Below, piece after piece: positions 53,901 to 64,000 of a stretch of DNA of 64,000 nt (within the stretch, counting starts at the first letter, position 1; each line of letters opens with the position of its first letter). The notes beneath the pieces were generated by a model. It saw only the letters and a list, made by a program, of their open reading frames with translations, made no database searches and was not told where the DNA came from. The stretch lies in contig NW_027488377.1 in the NCBI RefSeq assembly GCF_051014445.1, positions 4,712,001 to 4,776,000 of the forward strand, given 5' to 3'. The stretch is from Colletes latitarsis. Its lineage: Eukaryota > Arthropoda > Insecta > Hymenoptera > Colletidae. Both the position numbers and the translations under genes were made by a program.

Positions 53901-56900
53901 CGTGATCCAAACCAGAGAAAGGCCAGGTTCTGGCCAACAAGGATGAGAAAAATGCAAATATATGATCCAGATGATTGCAAATACCAGAACTAACCCTGAC
54001 ATAACCAGCGTTATCCTCTAAAATACGCATCGGAACATGCTTTTAATGACTGTTTCAGTGTGGTACCACATTACTACGTGATCCAAACTAGAAAAAGCCC
54101 AGGATCGGGCCAACAAGAATGCGAAAAATGCGAAAGTACGAGCCAGATGAGGGAAAATCCCAGACCTAACCGAGACGTAACCGGCGTTATCCCCTAAAAT
54201 ATTAATCGCAACCAGGTATAATTGACTGTTTCGGTGTGGTACCGCATTGCTACGATGATCCAAACCAGAAAGAGGCCAGGATCTGGCCAACAAGTATGCG
54301 AAAAATGCGAAAGTATGAGCCAGATGATTGCAAATACCAGAACTAACCCAGACATAACCAGCGTTATCCTCTAAAATATTAATCGCAACCAGGTTTAATT
54401 GACTGTTTCGGTGTGGTACTGCATTACTACGTGATCCAGACCAGAAAAAGGCCAGGATCTGGCCAACAAGTATGCGCAAAATGCGAAAGTACGAGCCAGA
54501 TGAGGGCAAATCCCAGACCAAACCGAGCCATAAACGGCGTTATCCTCTAAAATATTAATCGCAACCAGGTTTAATTGACTGTTTCGGTGTGGTACTGCAT
54601 TACTACGTGATCCAAACCAGATAAAGCCCAGGATCTGGCCAACAAGTATCAGAAGAATGCGAAAGTTCGAGCCAGATGAGGGCAAATCCCAGACCTAACC
54701 GAGACATAACCGGCGTTATCCTCTAAAATATTAATCGCAACCAGGTATAATTGACTGTTTCGGTGTGGTACCGTATTGCTACGATGATCCAAACCAGGGA
54801 GAGGCCAGGATCTGGCTAACAAGTATGCGAAAAATGCGAAAGTATGAGCCAGATGATAACAAATACCAGAACTATGCCTGACATAACCAGCGTTATCCTC
54901 TAAAATACGAATCGGAACATGCTTTTAATGACTGTTTCGGTGTGGTAATACATTACTACGAGATCCAAACCAGAAAAATCCCAGGATCGGGCCAGCAAGG
55001 ATGCGAGAAACGCGAAAGAACGAGCCACATGAGGGAAAATCCCAGACCCAACCGAGACATAACCGGCGTTATCCTCTAAGATATTAATCGCAACCAGGTT
55101 TATTTGACTGTTTCCGTGTGGTAACGCATTACTACGTGATCCAAACCAGATAAAGCCCAGGATCTGGCCAACAAGTATGCGAAAAATGCGGTAGTACGAT
55201 CCAGATGAGGGCAAATCGCAGACCTAACTGAGACATAACCGGCGTTATCCTCTAAAATATTAATCGCAACCAGGTTTAATTGACTGTTTCGGTGTGGTAC
55301 CGCATTACTACGTGATCCAAACCAGAAAAAGCCCATGATCTGGCCAACAAGTATGCGAAAAATGCGAAAGTATGAGCCAGATGATTGCAAATACCAGAAC
55401 TATGCCTGACATAACCAGCGTTATCCTCTAAAATACGAATCGGAACATGCTTTTAATGACTGTTTCAGTGTGGTAGCACATTACTACGAGATCCAAACCA
55501 GAAAAATCCCAGGATCGGGCCAACAAGAATGCGAGAAACGCGAAAGTACGAGCCACATGAGGGAAAATCCCAGACCTAACCCAGACATAACCGGCGTTAT
55601 CCTCTAAAATATTAATCGCAACCAGGTTTATTTGACTGTTTCGGTGTGGTAACGCATTACTACGTGATCCAAACCAGATAAAGCCCAGGATCTGGCCAAC
55701 AAGTATCAGAAAAATGCGAAAGTTCGAACCAGATGAGGGCAAATACCAGACCTAACCCAGACAAAACCGGCGTTATCCCCTAAAATATTAATCGCAACCA
55801 GGTTTAATTGACTGTTTCGGTGTGGTACCGCATTGCTACGATGTTCCACACCAGAAAGAGGCCAGGATCTGGCTAACAAGTATGCGAAAAATGCGAAAGT
55901 ACGAGCCAGATGAGGGCAAATCCCAGACCAAGCCGAGACATAACCTGCGTTATCCTGTAAAATATTAATCGCAACCAGGTTTAATTGACTGTTTCGGTGT
56001 GGTACCGCATTACTACGTGATCCAAACCAGAAAAAGGCCAGGATCTGGCCAACAAGTATGAGAAATATGCGAAAGTTCGAGCCAGATGAGGGCAAATACC
56101 AGACCTAACCCAGACAAAATCGGCGTTATCCCCTAAAATATTAATCGCAACCAGGTTTAATTGACTGTTTCGGTGTGGTACCGCATTACTACGTGATCTA
56201 AACCAGAGAAAGGCCAGGATCTGGCCAACAAGGATGAGAAAAATGCGAATATATGATCAAGATGATTGCAAATACCAGAACTAACCCTGACATAACCAGC
56301 GTTATCCTCTAAAATACGCATCGGAACATGCTTTTAATCACTGTTTCAGTGTGGTAACACATTACTACGAGGTCCAAACCAGAAACATCCCAGGATCGGG
56401 CCAACAAGAATGCGAAAAATGCGAAAGTACGAACCAGATGAGGGAAAATCCCAGACCTAACCGAGACGTAACCGGCGTTATCCCCTAAAATATTAATCGC
56501 AACCAGGTTTAATTGACTGTTTCGGTGTGGAACCACATTACTACGGGATCCAAATCAGAAAAAACTCAGGATCTGGCCGACAAGTATTCGAAAAATGCGA
56601 TAGTATGAGCCAGAGGAGGGCAAATACCAGACTTAACACAGACATAACCGGCGTTATCCTCTAAAATATTAATCGCAACCGGGTTTAGTTGACTGTTTCC
56701 GTGTGGAACCACATTACTACGGGATCCAAACCAGAAAAAACCCAGGATCTGGCCAACAACTATGAGAAAAACGCGAAAGTATGAGCCAGATGATTGCAAA
56801 TACCAGAACTATCCCAGGCATAACCAGCGTTATCCTCTAAAATATTATTCGCAACCAGGTTTAATTGACTGTTTCGGTGTGGTACCACATTACTACGTGG

Positions 56901-58748
56901 TCCAAGCCAGAAGAAGGCCAGGATCTGGCCAACAAGTATGCGAAAAATGCGAAGGTCCGAGCCAGATGAGGGCAAATACCAGACCTAACCGAGACATAAC
57001 TGGCGTTATCCTCCAAAATATTAATCGCAACCAGGTTCAATTGACTGTTTCGGTGTGGAACCACATTACTACGGGATCCAAACCAGAAAAAACCCAGGAT
57101 CTGGCCAACAACTATGAGAAAAACTCGAAAGTATGAGCCAGATGATTGCAAATACCAGAACTATCCCAGGCATAACCAGCGTTATCCTCTAAAATATTAT
57201 TCTCATCCAGGTTTAATTGACTGTTTCGGTGTGGTACCACATTACTGCGTGGTCCAAGCCAGAAAAAGGCCAGGATCTGGCCAACAAGAATGCGAAAAAT
57301 GCGAAAGGACGCGCCAGATGAGGGCAAATATCAGACCTAACCGAGACATTACCGGCGTTATCCTCTAAAATACGAATCGGAACATGATTTTAATGACTGT
57401 TTCAGTGTGGTAGCACATTACTACGAGATCCAAACCAGAAAAATCCCAGGATCGGGCCAACAAGAATGCGAGAAACGCGAAAGTACGAGCCACATGAGGG
57501 AAAATCCCAGACCTAACCCAGACATAACCAGCGTTATCCTCTAAAATATTTATCGCAACCACGTTTAATTGACTGTTTTGGTGTGGTACCGCATTACTAC
57601 GTGATCCAAACCGGAAAGAGGCCAGGATCTAGCCAACAAGAATGCGAAAAAGCGAAAGTACGAGCCAGATGTGGGCAAATCCCAGACCTACCCGAGACAT
57701 AACCGGCGTTATCCTCTAAAATATTAATCGCAACCAGGTTTAATTGACTGTTTCAGTGTGGTACCACATTACTACGTGATCCAAACCAGTAAAAGCCCAG
57801 GATCTGGCCAACAAGTAAGCGAAAAACGCGAATGTATGAGCCAGATGATTGCAAATACCAGAACTAACCCAGACATAACCAGCGTTATCCTCTAAAATAC
57901 TGATCGGAACCAGCTTCTATTGACTGTTTCAGTGTGGTACCACATAACTACGTGATCCACACCCGAAAAAGGCCAGGATCGGGCCAACAAGAATGCGAAA
58001 AATGCGAAAGTACGAGCCAGATGAGGGAAAATCCCAGACCTAACCGAGACGTAACCGGCGTTGTCCCCTAAAATATTAATCGCAACCAGGTATAATTGAC
58101 TGTTTCGGTGTGGTACCGCATTGCTACGATGATCCAAACCAGAAAGAGGCCAGGATCTGGCCAACAAGTATGCGAAAAATGCGAAAGTATGAGCCAGATG
58201 ATTGCAAATACCAGAACTAACCCAGACATAACCAGCGTTATCCTCTAAAATATTAATCGCAACCAGGTTTAATTGACTGTTTCGGTGTGGTACTGCATTA
58301 CTACGTGATCCAGACCAGAAAAAGGCCAGGATCTGGCCAACAAGTATGCGCAAAATGCGAAAGTACGAGCCAGATGAGGGCAAATCCCAGACCAAACCGA
58401 GACATAAACGGCGTTATCCTCTAAAATATTAATCGCAACCAGGTTTAATTGACTGTTTCGGTGTGGTACTGCATTACTACGTGATCCAGACTAGAAAAAG
58501 GCCAGGATCTGGCCAACAAGTATGCGAAAAATGCGAAAGTACGAGCCAGATGAGGGCAAATCCCAAACCAAACCGAGACGTAACCGGCGTTATCCCCTAA
58601 AATATTAATCGCAACCAGGTATAATTGACTGTTTCGGTGTGGTACCGCATTGCTACGATGATCCAAACCAGAAATAGTCCAGGATCTGGCCAACAAGTAT
58701 GCGAAAAATGCGAAAGAACGATCCAGATGAGGGCAAATCCCAGGTATA

Positions 58749-59806
58749 ACCGAGACATAACCGGCGTTATCCTCTAAAATATTAATTGCAACCAGGTTTA
58801 ATTAACTGTTTCAGTGTGGTACCACATTACTACGTGATCCAAATCAGAAAATGCCCAGGATCTGGCCAACAAGTATGCGAAAAATGCGAAAGTACGAGCC
58901 AGATGTGGGCAAATCCCAGACCTAACCGAGACATAACCGGCGTTATCCTCTAAAATATTAATCGCAACCAGGTATAATTGACTGTTTCGGTGTGGTACCG
59001 CATTGCTATGATGATCCAAACCAGAAAGAGGCCAGGATCTGGCTAACAAGTATGCGAAAAATGCGAAAGTATGAGCCAGATGATAGCAAATACCAGAACT
59101 ATGCCTGACATAACCAGCGTTATCCTCTAAAATACGAATCGGAACATGCTTTTAATGACTGTTTCGGTGTGGTAATACATTACTACGAGATCCAAACCAG
59201 AAAAATCCCAGGATCGGGCCAACAAGGATGCGAGAAACGCGAAAGAACGAGCCACATGAGGGAAAATCCCAGACCCAACCGAGACATAACCGGCGTTATC
59301 CTCTAAAATATTAATTGCAACCAGGTTTAATTAACTGTTTCAGTGTGGTACCACATTACTACGTGATCCAAATCAGAAAATGCCCAGGATCTGGCCAACA
59401 AGTATGCGAAAAATGCGAAAGTACGAGCCAGATGTGGGCAAATCCCAGACCTAACCGAGACATAACCGGCGTTATCCTCTAAAATATTAATCGCAACCAG
59501 GTATAATTGACTGTTTCGGTGTGGTACCGCATTGCTATGATGATCCAAACCAGAAAGAGGCCAGGATCTGGCTAACAAGTATGCGAAAAATGCGAAAGTA
59601 TGAGCCAGATGATAGCAAATACCAGAACTATGCCTGACATAACCAGCGTTATCCTCTAAAATGCGAATCGGAACATGCTTTTAATGACTTTTTCGGTGTG
59701 GTAATACATTACTACGAGATCCAAACCAGAAAAATCCCAGGATCGGGCCAACAAGGATGCGAGAAACGCGAAAGAACGAGCCACATGAGGGAAAATCCCA
59801 GACCCA
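58749..59806 (+). repeat. Three-monomer tandem duplication (529-bp period)
   Basis: Bases 58749-59277 are followed by 59278-59806, a near-identical copy. Differences include ATACGAATCGG against ATGCGAATCGG and GACTGTTTCGG against GACTTTTTCGG in the last monomer. The period is 3 x 176 plus 1, the extra base being the A in CTATGATGATCC carried by both members. Confidence 0.8.
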
Positions 59807-61021
59807 ACCGAGACATAACCGGCGTTATCCTCTAAGATATTAATCGCAACCAGGTTTATTTGACTGTTTCGGTGTGGTAACGCATTACTACGTGATCCAA
59901 ACCAGATAAAGCCCAGGATCTGGCCAACAAGTATGCGAAAAATGCGGTAGTACGATCCAGATGAGGGCAAATCCCAGACCTAACCCAGACAAAACCGGCG
60001 TTATCCCCTAAAATATTAATCGCAACCAGGTTTAATTGACTGTTTCGGTGTGGTACCGCATTGCTACGATGTTCCAAACCAGAAAGAGGCCAGGATCTGG
60101 CTAACAAGTATGCGAAAAATGCGAAAGAACGAGCCAGATGATAGCAAATACCAGAACTATGCCTGACATAACCAGCGTTATCCTCTAAAATACGAATCGG
60201 AACATGCTTTTAATGACTGTTTCGGTGTGGTAATACATTACTACGAGATCCAAATCAGAAAATGCCCAGGATCTGGCCAACAAGTATGCGAAAAATGCGA
60301 AAGTACGAGCCAGATGTGGGCAAATCCCAGACCTAACCGAGACATAACCGGCGTTATCCTCTAAAATATTAATCGCAACCAGGTATAATTGACTGTTTCG
60401 GTGTGGTACCGCATTGCTATGATGATCCAAACCAGAAAGAACCAGGATCTGGCTAACAAGTATGCGAAAAATGCGAAAGTATGAGCCAGATGATAGCAAA
60501 TACCAGAACTATGCCTGACATAACCAGCGTTATCCTCTAAAATACGAATCGGAACATGCTTTTAATGACTGTTTCGGTGTGGTAATACATTACTACGAGA
60601 TCCAAACCAGAAAAATCCCAGGATCGGGCCAACAAGGATGCGAGAAACGCGAAAGAACGAGCCACATGAGGGAAAATCCCAGACCCAACCGAGACATAAC
60701 CGGCGTTATCCTCTAAGATATTAATCGCAACCAGGTTTATTTGACTGTTTCGGTGTGGTAACGCATTACTACGTGATCCAAACCAGATAAAGCCCAGGAT
60801 CTGGCCAACAAGTATGCGAAAAATGCGGTAGTACGATCCAGATGAGGGCAAATCCCAGACCTAACCCAGACAAAACCGGCGTTATCCCCTAAAATATTAA
60901 TCGCAACCAGGTTTAATTGACTGTTTCGGTGTGGTACCGCATTGCTACGATGTTCCAAACCAGAAAGAGGCCAGGATCTGGCTAACAAGTATGCGAAAAA
61001 TGCGAAAGAACGAGCCAGATG
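59368..61021 (+). repeat. Five-monomer tandem duplication (about 881-bp period)
   Basis: Bases about 59368-60140 and 60250-61021 match at an offset of 880-882, the variation caused by a one-base loss in AAAGAACCAGG near 60438 relative to AAAGAGGCCAGG. The left junction near 60250 is a chimera within a monomer: CTACGAGATCCAAA of one type is joined to TCAGAAAATGCCCAGG of another. The block overlaps the 529-bp duplication, so the events are nested. Confidence 0.7.
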
Positions 61022-64000
61022 AGGGCAAATCCCAGACCAAGCCGAGACATAACCTGCGTTATCCTGTAAAATATTAATCGCAACCAGGTTTAATTGACTG
61101 TTTCGGTGTGGTACCGCATTACTACGTGATCCAAACCAGAAAAAGGCCAGGATCTGGCCAACAAGAATGCGAGAAACGCGAAAGTACGAGCCACATGGGG
61201 GCAAATACCAGACCTAACCCAGACAAAATCGGCGTTATCCCCTAAAATATTAATCGCAACCAGGTTTAATTGACTGTTTCGGTGTGCTACCGCATTACTA
61301 CGGGATCCAAACCAGAAAAAACCCAGGATCAGGCCAACAACTATGAGAAAAACGCGAAAGTATGAGCCAGATGATTGCAAATACCAGAACTATCCCAGGC
61401 ATAACGAGCGTTATCCTCTAAAATATTATTCTCATCCAGGTTTAATTGACTGTTTCGGTGTGGTACCACATTACTACGTGGTCCAAGCCAGAAAAAGGCC
61501 AGGATCTGGCCAACAAGAATGCGAAAAATGCGAAAGGACGCGCCAGATGAGGACAAATATCAGACCTAACCGAGACATTACCGGCGTTATCCTCTAAAAT
61601 ATTAATCGCAACCAGGTTCAATTGACTGTTTCGGTGTGGAACCGCATTACTACGTGATCCAAACCAGAAAAAACCCAGGAGCTGTTCAACAAGAATGCGA
61701 AAAATGCGAAAGTACGCGCCAGATGAGGGCAAATACCAGACCTAACCGAGACATTACCGGCATTATCCCCTAAAATATTAATCGCAACCAGGTATAATTG
61801 ACTGTTTCGGTGTGGTACCGTACTGCTACGATGATCCAAACCAGAAATAGTCCAGGATCTGGCCAACAAGTATGCGAAAAATGCGAAAGAACGATCCAGA
61901 TGAGGGCAAATCCCAGGCCTAACCGAGACATAACCGGCGTTATCCTCTAAAATATTAAATGCAACCAGGTTTAATTAACTGTTTCAGTGTGGTACCACTA
62001 TACTACGTGATCCAAATCAGAAAATGCCCAGGATCTGGCCAACAAGTATGCGAAAAATGCGAAAGTACGAGCCAGATGAGGGCAAATCCCAGACCTAACC
62101 GAGATATAACCGGCGTTATCCTCTAAAATATTAATCGCAACCAGGTATAATTGACTGTTTCGGTGTGGTACCGCATTGCTATGATGATCCAAACCAGAAA
62201 GAGGCCAGGATCTGGCTAACAAGTATGCGAAAAATGCGAAAGTATGAGCCAGATGATAGCAAATACCAGAACTATGCCTGACATAACCAGCTTTATCCTC
62301 TAAAATACGAATCGGAACATGCTTTTAATGACTGTTTCGGTGTGGTAATACATTACTACGAGATCCAAACCAGAAAAATCCCAGGATCGGGCCAACAAGG
62401 ATGCGAAAAATGCGAAAGGACGCGCCAGATGAGGGCAAATATCAGACCTTACCGAGACATTACCGGCGTTATCCTCTAAAATATTAATCGCAACCAGGTT
62501 CAATTGACTGTTTCGGTGTGGAACCGCATTACTACGTGATCCAAACCAGAAAAAACCCAGGAGCTGTTCAACAAGAATGCGAAAAATGCGAAAGTACGCG
62601 CCAGATGAGGGCAAATACCAGACCTAACCGAGACATTACCGGCATTATCCTCTAAAATATTAATCGCAACCAGGTATAATTGACTGTTTCGGTGTGGTAC
62701 CGCATTACTACGTGATCCAAACCAGAAAAAGCCCAGGATCGGGCCAACAAGAATGCGAAAAATGCGAAAGTACGAGCCAGATGAGGGCAAATACCAGAAC
62801 TATCCCAGACATAACCAGCGTTATCCTCTAAAATATTATTCGCAACCAGGTTTAATTGACTGTTTCAGTCTGGTGCCACATTTCTAAGTGGTCCAAGCCA
62901 GAAGAAGGCCAGGATCTGGCCAACAAGTATGCGAAAAATGCGAAGGTCCGAGCCAGATGAGGGCAAATACAAGACCTAACCGAGACATAACCGGCGTTAT
63001 CCTCCAAAATATTATTCGCAACCAGGTTCAATTGACTGTTTCGGTGTGGAACCACATTACTACGGGATCCAAACCAGAAAAAACCCAGGATCTGGCCAAC
63101 AACTATGAGAAAAACGCGAAAGTATGAGCCAGATGATTGCAAATACCAGAACTATCCCAGGCATAACCAGCGTTATCCTCTAAAATATTATTCTCATCCA
63201 GGTTTAATTGACTGTTTCGGTGTGGTACCACATTACTACGTGGTCCAAGCCAGAAAAAGGCCAGGATCTGGCCAACAAGAATGCGAAAAATGCGAAAGGA
63301 CGCGCCAGATGAGGGCAAATATCAGACCTAACCGAGACATTACCGGCGTTATCCTCTAAAATATTAATCGCAACCAGGTTCAATTGACTGTTTCGGTGTG
63401 GAACCGCATTACTACGTGATCCAAACCAGAAAAAACCCAGGAGCTGTTCAACAACTATGAGAAAAACGCGAAAGTACGAGCCAGATGGGGGCAAATCCCA
63501 GACCTAACCGAGACATAACCAGCGTTATCCTCTAAAATATTAATCGCAACCACGTTTAATTGACTGTTTTGGTGTGGTACCTCATTACTACGTGATCCAA
63601 ACCGGAAAGAGGCCAGCATCTGGCCAACAAGAATGCGAAAAAGCGAAAGTACGAGCCAGATGTGGGCAAATCCCTGACGTACCCGAGACATAACCGGCGT
63701 TATCCTCTAAAATATTAATCGCAACCAGGTTTAATTGACTGTTTCAGTGTGGTACCACATTACTACGTGATCCAAACCAGTAAAAGCCCAGGATCTGGCC
63801 AACAAGTAAGCGAAAAACGCGAATGTATGAGCCAGATGATTGCAAATACCAGAACTAACCCAGACATAACCAGCGTTATCCTCTAAAATATTATTCGCAA
63901 TCAGGTTTAATTGACTGTTTCAGTCTGGTGCCACTTTTCTACGTGGTCCAAGCCAGAAGAAGGCCAGGATCTGGCCAACAAGTATGCGAAAAATGCGAAT

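Larger units (their letters stand above)
48873..56467 (+). repeat. Higher-order repeat R, copy 2 (7,595 bp matched)
   Basis: This copy follows R1 directly and matches it base for base where checked, including the truncated monomer at 49355-49413 and the 171-bp monomer at 50822-50992. Similarity stops at 56467, where GACGTAACC and CCCCTAAAATATTAATCGC replace the GACATAACC and CTCCAAAATATTAATTGC seen at the end of R1. The short stretch 48842-48872 between the two matched blocks is ordinary monomer sequence. It could be a recent biological duplication or an assembly duplication. Confidence 0.88.
1..64000 (+). repeat. Satellite array, about 176-bp monomer, head-to-tail, about 364 copies
   Basis: The same unit recurs from the first to the last base; starts marked by AGACCTAACC-like motifs fall at 1, 177, 353 and onward at 176-bp steps. 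Every stretch I read aligns to this unit in the same orientation. The consensus is about 45% G+C with landmarks in order: AGACCTAACC (1-10), an AT-rich block around TAAAATATTAAT (34-45), TGTGGTACCACA (74-85), a GATCCAAACC segment (about 95-104), GGCCAGGATCTGGCC (112-126) and a doubled ATGCGAAA (134-150). Diverged copies differ from one another mainly by substitutions. Array size, monomer length and higher-order organisation match what is known of centromeric satellites in plants and animals, but that assignment is inference; no kinetochore mark can be seen in sequence. I do not recognise the family or species. No gene-bearing interval exists inside it. Confidence 0.98.
56468..64000 (+). repeat. 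Right-hand mosaic with recent local duplications
   Basis: After the R units the array is a patchwork of blocks seen elsewhere. Bases about 57970-58400 match 46470-46900 in R1. The block near 57112-57360 recurs at about 61341-61590 and 63103-63352, the last two 1,762 bp apart (10 x 176 plus 2). Bases 61618-61740 and 62500-62622 match at 882 bp. Three- and five-monomer duplications lie at 58749-59806 and 59368-61021. The window ends inside a monomer that starts at 63851. Confidence 0.7.

Noticed and set aside
1..64000. Hundreds of open frames of about 63-167 codons, mostly on the minus strand, with near-identical peptides
   Set aside because: They recur in step with the satellite, overlap one another in shifted frames, start and stop at the same monomer positions and lack any recognisable domain. 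The frame rotates because 176 is not a multiple of 3. Their similarity reflects the DNA repeat, not protein selection.
1..64000. CRISPR array
   Set aside because: The repeat unit is 176 bp with no short conserved repeat alternating with unique spacers; all of the unit is repeated.
1..64000. Tandem protein-coding gene repeats such as a large repeat protein
   Set aside because: A coding repeat would keep one frame throughout; here stops occur in all six frames within two to three monomers and indels of 1, 5 and 117 bp are tolerated.
1..64000. True CENP-B box
   Set aside because: No monomer I read fits TTCG-4N-A-2N-CGGG. The minus strand TTCGCATTTTTCGCAT and the plus strand TTCGTTGTGGAACCG are only partial matches.
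1..64000. Telomere repeats, rDNA, tRNA or 5S genes inside the array
   Set aside because: No telomere-type short repeats, no rRNA or tRNA-like segments and no departure from the satellite were seen.
1..64000. Recognition as a named plant or animal satellite (Arabidopsis 178-bp, Brassica 176-bp, primate alpha)
   Set aside because: The length is similar, but I could not match the sequence landmarks to what I know of these families, so no name is assigned.

Overview
The whole 64 kb window is one uninterrupted satellite DNA array. It is built from a monomer of about 176 bp, roughly 364 copies, all in the same orientation. I found no unique sequence, no gene, no RNA gene, no transposon and no inverted segment. 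A consensus monomer read by eye (position 1 set at the AGACCTAACC motif, as at base 1) is about 45% G+C and has about nine CpG dinucleotides. The array is eukaryotic. Monomer length near a nucleosome repeat, head-to-tail order and nested higher-order repeats (HORs) fit a centromeric or pericentromeric satellite. I do not recognise the monomer and cannot name the species; many variable sites are CpG transitions, which fits a genome with cytosine methylation such as a plant or vertebrate (inference).

Layout: bases 1-414 are the end of a preceding unit. Bases 415-11329 are a 10,915 bp HOR copy (L1, about 62 monomers). Bases 11330-20126 are a second copy (L2) that lacks exactly 2,112 bp (12 x 176) present in L1. 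Bases 20127-22164 are a mosaic, followed at 22165-24075 by a partial third copy of the L unit. Bases 24076-28478 are a mosaic; 28479-30946 is a 1,234 bp tandem duplication; 30947-41246 is a further mosaic with local multi-monomer duplications. Bases 41247-48872 and 48873-56467 are two copies of a 7,626 bp HOR (R1, R2), seemingly without differences and sharing the same truncated monomer and 5-bp deletion. Bases 56468-64000 are a patchwork with recent 3-, 5- and 10-monomer duplications.

Numerous open frames of 60-167 codons exist on both strands, but they repeat with the monomer, encode near-identical peptides and shift frame at each monomer because 176 is not divisible by 3. They are treated as by-products of the repeat. 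The points of interest are the very long HOR periods, the register-preserving deletion and duplication history, short dyad symmetries in the monomer, and breakpoints that record unequal exchange.
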